Origin: Chloroflexota bacterium
GTDB lineage: Bacteria > Chloroflexota > Ktedonobacteria > Ktedonobacterales > JACDGC01
Direction: 5' to 3'
Assembly (NCBI GenBank): GCA_021812265.1
Contig: JAKAOI010000056.1
Coordinates: 856 to 9,606 of the forward strand
DNA length: 8,751 bases
Made by a program: the position numbers and the translations under genes. The notes under the pieces were generated by a model. That model did not search any database. It was given only the letters and a program-made list of their open reading frames with translations, and was not told the DNA's origin. Positions 4,932 to 8,751 of the stretch are shown here, piece by piece. Each line of letters begins with the position of its first letter. Within the stretch, counting starts at the first letter, position 1.

Positions 4932-5666
4932 ATGATGGTGTTATTTTATCTTGCCGTAATTACACTCAGTTCAGCGCTTATTCATTTCGGATTAGTTGCG
5001 GCGCGGAAACTCATAATTGCCGCGCAGCTTAGCGAGATCGCGGAGGCCGGAGATTTTCTTGAAGCAACCACGCTTGCCGAGCAAAACGCCACAAAAGATT
5101 TGCTGACTCGTGAATGGCGCGTTGCGGCGCGTATTGCCACACCACTATGCGCCGTTTTAGCGCTGGCGCGCATAGCCGGGGCCGCACATCTGGAAAATCT
5201 GCAATTAATTTTGCTGACGGCAGAGTTAAGTCTTATTACAGCCTCTATCGTACTCAGCGGGGTTATCGACGGAGCCTCTCACTTTGTTTTTAAAGAAACG
5301 CTTTTGGCTGCGCCGCTGTTTCTGCTGGTGGTATCTTTGCTGGCAAACACCCGTTTTATCATGCAAATGCTGCTGGGGGCGCTCATTGGCGCAACAGTAT
5401 TTTATGGGCTGTATATCATTGGCCGACTGTTGTATGGCTTTGAGGCGCTGGCTTTTGGTGATGTGGAATTGGCAATATTTTTTGGCGCAATATTTGGCTT
5501 AGAGTCGATGCAAATTTTTATGACAGGCGTCACTATAATGGCGGTGTTTGTTGGAATATTTTATCTACTGAAAAAACTTACCGCACATTCCTATGCGCCT
5601 ATGGGGGTTTTTCTTGCTTCAGGCGCTTTATTGTTTATGGTGTTTGCTCCTCCGCAATGGATTTAA
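4932..5666 (+). CDS. Membrane A24 (prepilin-peptidase-like) aspartic protease lacking the methylase region
   Basis: 244 residues from ATG 4932; AAGGA at 4919-4923 lies 8 nt upstream, and the frame upstream reads unlike protein. It has an N-terminal membrane segment (3-22), a charged Ala/Glu-rich soluble part (about 30-65), then roughly five to six more hydrophobic segments. Two Asp fit the A24 catalytic pair: Asp113 in SGVIDGASHFVF, matching the usual helix ending in D before a short loop, and Asp177 in AFGDVELAIFFGAIFG, matching the GxGDxK signature with Glu in place of Lys. The end, YAPMGVFLASGALL, matches the P-F-G-P-x-L-x-x-G segment. The Cys-motif methylase region of PilD is absent. Such enzymes cleave type IV pilin-like leader peptides, but no pilin or pilus genes are here. 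Function as an active protease is inferred. Confidence 0.75.
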   Translation: MMVLFYLAVITLSSALIHFGLVAARKLIIAAQLSEIAEAGDFLEATTLAEQNATKDLLTREWRVAARIATPLCAVLALARIAGAAHLENLQLILLTAELSLITASIVLSGVIDGASHFVFKETLLAAPLFLLVVSLLANTRFIMQMLLGALIGATVFYGLYIIGRLLYGFEALAFGDVELAIFFGAIFGLESMQIFMTGVTIMAVFVGIFYLLKKLTAHSYAPMGVFLASGALLFMVFAPPQWI

Positions 5667-5687
5667 CAGCAGTCTATATAGGCTTAA

Positions 5688-5712
5688 CCCAAAGCGGCTT
5701 TTTGGGACTTTT
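5688..5712 (+). terminator. Weak intrinsic terminator after the A24 peptidase gene
   Basis: CCCAAA (5688-5693) and TTTGGG (5701-5706) form a 6-bp stem with a 7-nt loop, followed by ACTTTTC. The stem is short and the T tract is broken. Its location 22 bp after the stop codon and before a separate promoter supports a terminator role. Confidence 0.45.
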
Positions 5713-5759
5713 CTATAAAAAACGCGCGCTGCCGGCGTCAATGCGGCGATGCGTTTTGC

Positions 5760-5796
5760 AAAAGATATGATTATGTTATAATACAGCATATCTTTT
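5760..5796. promoter_or_regulatory. 10-bp inverted repeat flanking the sbcD-like -10 box
   Basis: AAAAGATATG (5760-5769) and CATATCTTTT (5787-5796) are perfect 10-bp arms separated by 17 bp that contain the -10 element. The right arm covers the predicted transcription start. This is a plausible two-half-site operator, or an RNA/DNA hairpin controlling the nuclease gene. No known SOS or other consensus was recognised. Confidence 0.55.
5774..5782 (+). promoter_or_regulatory. Extended -10 promoter of the sbcD-like gene
   Basis: TGT-TATAAT (TATAAT at 5777-5782) is a perfect extended -10. The -35 is poor: TTTTGC at 17-bp spacing or TTGCAA at 15. Transcription would begin near 5789, giving a leader of about 25 nt. 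The design mirrors the ABC ATPase promoter. Confidence 0.65.
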
Positions 5797-5813
5797 AAAT
5801 AGGCGTCGCTGTT

Positions 5814-7043
5814 ATGTCGGATTCATCATCAATAAAAATTATTGCTACAGCAGATAATCATCTTTCTCCCGTTTTACCACGCATGTCTGCCTTGCGCGCA
5901 CAACGGCGGCGAAAATATCTTAGAGACGCCTTCGCGCGCATTGTTTCCGCCGCTATTACCGATCGCTGTGATATGTTTATTCAAGCGGGAGATTTATTTG
6001 ACGATCAATCACCTTCTAATGAAGATCGCGCGTTCGCCGCGGAACAGTTTCACCGCTTGCGCCGCGCAGATATTCCTGTATTTACCGTCAGCGGCAACCA
6101 CGATATGCCGCGGCAATCTACCGAACATGGTTATTTGGCTCCGTTGGAAGTATATCAACAAGCCGGCTTAATCCATCATTTTGCGGCAACCACTCTGGTT
6201 CAGCCCGTTTTGACAGAAACAAACAAGGGAAGTGTGGCAGTCGGAGGATTATCTTATCATTCGGCGCTGCGCTATATTCGTGATCCTTTAGCTGCGGCGG
6301 CTTGGGAAGACCCGAATGATCTATTAGGTAAAGCGCGGTTTCGTATATTGGTGGTCCATGCGGAAATTGAATCGGCGTTTACTACAGAAGAATCAGCGCA
6401 GGTTATTCGCAAAACTTCAATCGAAGCGCTGCCCAACATCAATGTTCTTGTTACCGGCCATATTCACCGGTTTCGCTGCGAAAAAATTGGCGGCGTCACC
6501 TGTGTTGTTACCGGCCCATCCGAGCGGATAGACGCCGGAGATATTCCTGCGGAAGCTGGTTATGCCATTATTCATATTGACGGCAGCTGCGCTGTCACTG
6601 CGGAGCATATCCATATGGAGCCGCAGCCGCAGTATAGTGTTGAATTGCCCGCCGCTGAACTTTGGGAGCATAACGCCGACGACCCGGCGCAAGCAGTAAT
6701 AGATCGGCTGGAAAAATTTTGTGGCGCAGAAACAATGCTGAAAGCGCGAATATATGGGTATATAACTCCGGAACAATATCGAGCATTGAATACCCAAAAG
6801 ATTATTCGCTGGGGCAGCGCGCGCTGCTTTACTTTCCAGTTGCAGTTAGACGCTCTGCGTATTGCGCATGAAAAAGCACATATGCCCCGAACTTTAGGCC
6901 GCGCCGAGCGAACCGAGCCGATTCGCGTGATAGAACAATTATTTGAAGACCGAATTGCTAAAACCGGCGCCGACGCGCGCGAACGCGAAATATGGGAAGC
7001 CGCGCGCGACGACATTATAAAACGTATGCGCTCATCATCATAA
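5814..7043 (+). CDS. sbcD: SbcD/Mre11-type DNA repair exonuclease subunit
   Basis: 409 residues, close to the usual SbcD length. All five calcineurin-like phosphoesterase motifs of the Mre11/SbcD nuclease are visible: I, TADNHL (Asp14, His16); II, GDLFDD (Asp60); III, GNHD (Asn95, His96); IV, VVHAE (His182); V, GHIH (His216, His218). These bind two Mn2+ ions. Residues from about 270 on form the less conserved capping and partner-binding part. In the known complex SbcD works with the Rad50-like ATPase SbcC on DNA ends and hairpins; here no SbcC gene follows, since the next gene is convergent 18 bp away. Start ATG 5814 has only a weak AGG site (5801-5803) and an extended -10 promoter just upstream. 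A broader metallophosphoesterase role is possible. Confidence 0.85.
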   Translation: MSDSSSIKIIATADNHLSPVLPRMSALRAQRRRKYLRDAFARIVSAAITDRCDMFIQAGDLFDDQSPSNEDRAFAAEQFHRLRRADIPVFTVSGNHDMPRQSTEHGYLAPLEVYQQAGLIHHFAATTLVQPVLTETNKGSVAVGGLSYHSALRYIRDPLAAAAWEDPNDLLGKARFRILVVHAEIESAFTTEESAQVIRKTSIEALPNINVLVTGHIHRFRCEKIGGVTCVVTGPSERIDAGDIPAEAGYAIIHIDGSCAVTAEHIHMEPQPQYSVELPAAELWEHNADDPAQAVIDRLEKFCGAETMLKARIYGYITPEQYRALNTQKIIRWGSARCFTFQLQLDALRIAHEKAHMPRTLGRAERTEPIRVIEQLFEDRIAKTGADAREREIWEAARDDIIKRMRSSS

Positions 7044-7061
7044 ATGCGGAAAAACGTTGCT

Positions 7062-8408
7062 TTATAGTTTTGAACGAAACGCTTTGCGGTCCTCGGCAGA
7101 CTTTATTGCGCTGTTTTCCCCCCATTCAAGTTCCTGTTTTAATGTAACTCGCTTTTCGTCCGGCACATTCTGGTTTAGTAGCACCGCCGGGCCAACAAAC
7201 GTATTTCTGCCAATAATGATACCCGGCATTAATGAGGCGTTAATGCCAATTCGTGTGCCCGAACCGATAATCTGTCCAAGTTTTACTCTGCCAGTCGCTA
7301 TGCGCTCGCCTTTAACCACTGCCTTAATAACGCCTTCATCCAGCCGCAGATTTCCGGTTACTGTTCCCGAACCGAAACTAACGTTATCATCAATAACGGA
7401 ATCTCCAACATAATTGGTGTGAAACCAAACATTTTCACCAATCCAACTGCGCGCCACTTCTGTGCCATATCCAATAACCGACTGCGCGCCAATCATTGAG
7501 CTGCGCGCCAGCGCTCCATTGCCGATAATTGCGCCTGCTCCGATATACGCTGGGCCAAGCACGCCGGATCCCGGAAACATTCTTACTCCCGGCTCGATAA
7601 TAACATTCCCTTGAATGGTAACATTATTGCTAATTTGCGCTTGCGGGCTGATATGCTGCCCCGATATCCGACCCAGCAGCAGTTCCATAATATCCAGCAT
7701 ATGCCAAGGGTATTTCAACGACGCTGACGGCTCAGTGTGTGGAATAACCAGCGCGCGCTTCTCTTGCATTACTATTGCCAGCGCCCGTTCATAATGATCT
7801 CCCAGCGCTCCGCCTTCAGTTTGCGCCATTGCCGTTTTCAGGTCTGCCGCAGACGCGAACCAGTGCGCCACAAGTGTTACCCAATGAGAAGGTTCATTGC
7901 CTGCGCCGGGTTTTTCTACAATGCCGCTTACACGAAACGGCGCCGCAGTGTTTGCCGGAGGATCTTCCTCAGAAAGAAAATAGCCGCCGGGAAAATATTC
8001 ACTCATATGCGTTCCGGTCAGCAATAGCTCTGCCTGTATGTTTCCGGCTTTGGCCAGCAAATGAGTGTGAAATCCTTCACGAAATAGATCGTGCGCTTGC
8101 GTAATATATACTGCTTCAGTGTCATCAATCAATTTCAGCGCTCTTTTTACAGCGTCTCCCATCCCTAACTGCTCATCCTGAATGGTATAGGAAATTGCTA
8201 TGTGTGGTTGCAGCGCCAGTAATTCAGCTTGCGTGGCGGCAGTGTTCTGGGGATTTGTAACAACCACGCATGCGGTTATGCCGGCTTCAATAAGTTGACG
8301 CATGTGTTTTTGCAGCAAAGAAACACCCATAAATTTTTGCAAGGATTTATCGCCAAGCGGTTTCAGCCGAGAGCTTTCACCACCGGCTAAGATAACGGCT
8401 ACAGTCAT
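7062..8408 (-). CDS. GlmU-like sugar-1-phosphate nucleotidylyltransferase/acyltransferase
   Basis: 448 residues, close to GlmU length. The N-terminal half is a nucleotidyltransferase: VILAGGESSRLKPLG (5-19) is the NTP-binding loop (usual form LAAGxGTRM), Lys25 follows in LQKF, QLGMGDAV (80-87) matches the uridine-binding QxLGTGHAV segment, and VEKPG (164-168) is typical of the sugar-binding region. LKYPWHMLDI (231-240) links to the second half. Residues 253-415 show the hexapeptide repeats of a left-handed beta-helix acyltransferase, with FGSGTVTGNLRLD (345-357) matching the GAGTxTxNxxxD segment. Such enzymes make UDP-GlcNAc or another activated sugar for the cell envelope in the cytoplasm. 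The substrate is undecided: loop residues differ from bacterial GlmU and resemble archaeal-type bifunctional enzymes. GGAGC at 8421-8425 is 12 nt upstream. It is monocistronic by position. Confidence 0.85.
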   Translation of the reverse strand: MTVAVILAGGESSRLKPLGDKSLQKFMGVSLLQKHMRQLIEAGITACVVVTNPQNTAATQAELLALQPHIAISYTIQDEQLGMGDAVKRALKLIDDTEAVYITQAHDLFREGFHTHLLAKAGNIQAELLLTGTHMSEYFPGGYFLSEEDPPANTAAPFRVSGIVEKPGAGNEPSHWVTLVAHWFASAADLKTAMAQTEGGALGDHYERALAIVMQEKRALVIPHTEPSASLKYPWHMLDIMELLLGRISGQHISPQAQISNNVTIQGNVIIEPGVRMFPGSGVLGPAYIGAGAIIGNGALARSSMIGAQSVIGYGTEVARSWIGENVWFHTNYVGDSVIDDNVSFGSGTVTGNLRLDEGVIKAVVKGERIATGRVKLGQIIGSGTRIGINASLMPGIIIGRNTFVGPAVLLNQNVPDEKRVTLKQELEWGENSAIKSAEDRKAFRSKL

Positions 8409-8470
8409 AGTTTTTTATCTGCTCCTTTATATTTGCGATCTAATAGTATTTTTTCTTGCGCGTATCTTTA

Positions 8471-8577
8471 CTATAGACCTGAACCGTAAAAAGGAATACG
8501 GGAATGTGGGGACACCCCCACACCCTGTTAGAGGGCATGCTGCCCTCTGCTGCTGTATGTTTCGCTCAGGTCTCTAG
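8471..8577. repeat. 107-bp palindromic multi-hairpin element
   Basis: Outer arms CTATAGACCTGA (8471-8482) and TCAGGTCTCTAG (8566-8577) pair over 12 bases with one mismatch. Inside lie three hairpins: CCGTA/TACGG (8484-8488/8497-8501), TGTGGGG/CCCCACA (8505-8511/8516-8522, loop ACAC) and AGAGGGCA/TGCCCTCT (8530-8537/8541-8548, loop TGC). The whole can fold as a cloverleaf-like four-way structure on either strand. It could be a MITE-like or REP-like mobile repeat, or a structured RNA in the leader of the nucleotidylyltransferase gene, whose start lies 62 bp away. Only one copy is in the window, so mobility cannot be judged. Confidence 0.6.
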
Positions 8578-8578
8578 T

Positions 8579-8610
8579 AGGACTTACGCTATATCAAGGA
8601 TTTGCCCCTA
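8579..8610. mobile_element. Possible insertion-sequence end (AGGACTTACGC)
   Basis: AGGACTTACGC at 8579-8589, abutting the palindromic element, resembles a terminal sequence I recall from insertion sequences of cyanobacteria and Chloroflexota (reverse complement GCGTAAGTCCT). If so, the element would extend to the right. No second end or recognisable transposase is in the window, so it may be a remnant or coincidence. This rests on memory of IS ends, not on a search. Confidence 0.25.
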
Positions 8611-8620
8611 ATGCGGATAT

Positions 8621-8652
8621 AAAAAAAGCTATTTTGTGACGCGGTTAATAGC
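8621..8652 (-). terminator. Intrinsic terminator of the gene entering from the right
   Basis: GCTATT and AATAGC (8628-8633/8647-8652) form a 6-bp stem with a 13-nt loop. On the minus strand it is followed at once by seven T (8627-8621). The stem is AT-rich, but the T tract is strong. The stop codon of the partial frame at 8629-8751 lies inside the stem. Confidence 0.6.
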
Positions 8653-8751
8653 GCGCTCTTCTCTTGCTATGATACGATCTTCATATGCGATATGAGAATA
8701 GCGCCTAAAATGTATGGCTACACACATTGCGCGACAACAGCGAATAATTAT
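8629..8751 (-). CDS. C-terminal tail of an unidentified gene (partial)
   Basis: On the minus strand one frame is open from the right edge for 40 codons to TAG (8629-8631); the other two minus-strand frames stop early. The last residues, YSHIAYEDRIIAREERAINRV plus TK in two stretches, are rich in Glu, Arg and Ile and look like a C-terminal helix of a real protein. The stop codon coincides with a terminator-like hairpin plus T tract, which supports a gene end here. An internal ATG at 8727 would give only 32 residues. No family is recognised. If the IS-end-like sequence at 8579 is real, this could be the end of a transposase, but nothing in the peptide shows that. Confidence 0.42.
   Translation of the reverse strand: MIIRCCRAMCVAIHFRRYSHIAYEDRIIAREERAINRVTK

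Noticed and set aside
7057..7413. Plus-strand ORF of 118 codons
   Set aside because: Antisense to the acyltransferase half of the GlmU-like gene, whose hexapeptide repeats are unmistakable.
8302..8577. Plus-strand ORF of 91 codons crossing the palindromic element
   Set aside because: It is antisense to the start of the GlmU-like gene and then runs through hairpin DNA; no ribosome site or family features.
8471..8577. tRNA or SRP RNA reading of the cloverleaf-like element
   Set aside because: No acceptor CCA, T-loop or anticodon arm of tRNA, and no conserved SRP RNA tetraloop or GGAAGCAGC-type motif on either strand.

Overview
This is a bacterial chromosomal window, GC in the mid-40s by eye, with many GCGC-containing words. 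The most taxon-informative gene is an exported DUF2690 protein (1465→881), a family I associate mainly with Actinobacteria and Ktedonobacteria-type Chloroflexota. I therefore suggest a high-level, unproven placement near Chloroflexota/Actinobacteria. No rRNA, tRNA, CRISPR array, phage gene or complete insertion sequence is visible.

Layout, left to right. (1) 1-1465, minus strand: an exported DUF2690 protein followed by a lipoprotein that runs off the left edge. They appear to be transcribed from a good sigma-70-type promoter at 1664-1693, which leaves a leader of about 190 nt holding a possible 44-codon ORF. (2) 1756-1896: three tandem hairpins, the middle one a clear minus-strand terminator for the next gene. 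(3) 1905-2303, minus: a small receiver-like protein whose phospho-acceptor Asp appears replaced by His. (4) 2666-3721, plus: an ECF-like sigma factor and a small protein with a degenerate XRE/Cro helix-turn-helix. The receiver-like gene and the sigma factor are divergent, so this is a compact block of regulatory genes. (5) 3724-4608, minus: an ABC ATPase of the zinc/manganese (ZnuC/MntB) type, tail-to-tail with the XRE-like gene, with no permease or binding protein in the window. (6) 4932-5666, plus: a membrane-embedded A24 (prepilin-peptidase-like) aspartic protease with both catalytic Asp but no N-terminal methylase region. (7) 5814-7043, plus: an SbcD/Mre11-type nuclease with all five phosphoesterase motifs and no SbcC beside it. 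(8) 7062-8408, minus: a GlmU-like sugar-1-phosphate nucleotidylyltransferase with a left-handed beta-helix acyltransferase half. (9) 8471-8751: a 107-bp palindromic multi-hairpin element, an IS-end-like sequence, a minus-strand terminator and the C-terminal tail of a gene entering from the right edge.

The genes do not form one pathway. Most sit alone with their usual partners missing (ABC ATPase, SbcD, truncated A24 protease). The parts most worth a second look are the receiver/sigma/XRE block (1905-3721), the two extended -10 promoters associated with inverted repeats (4631-4658 and 5760-5796), the long leader of the DUF2690 gene, and the cloverleaf-like element at 8471-8577. I see no convincing complete new system; the regulatory block is the best candidate, and its function is unknown.
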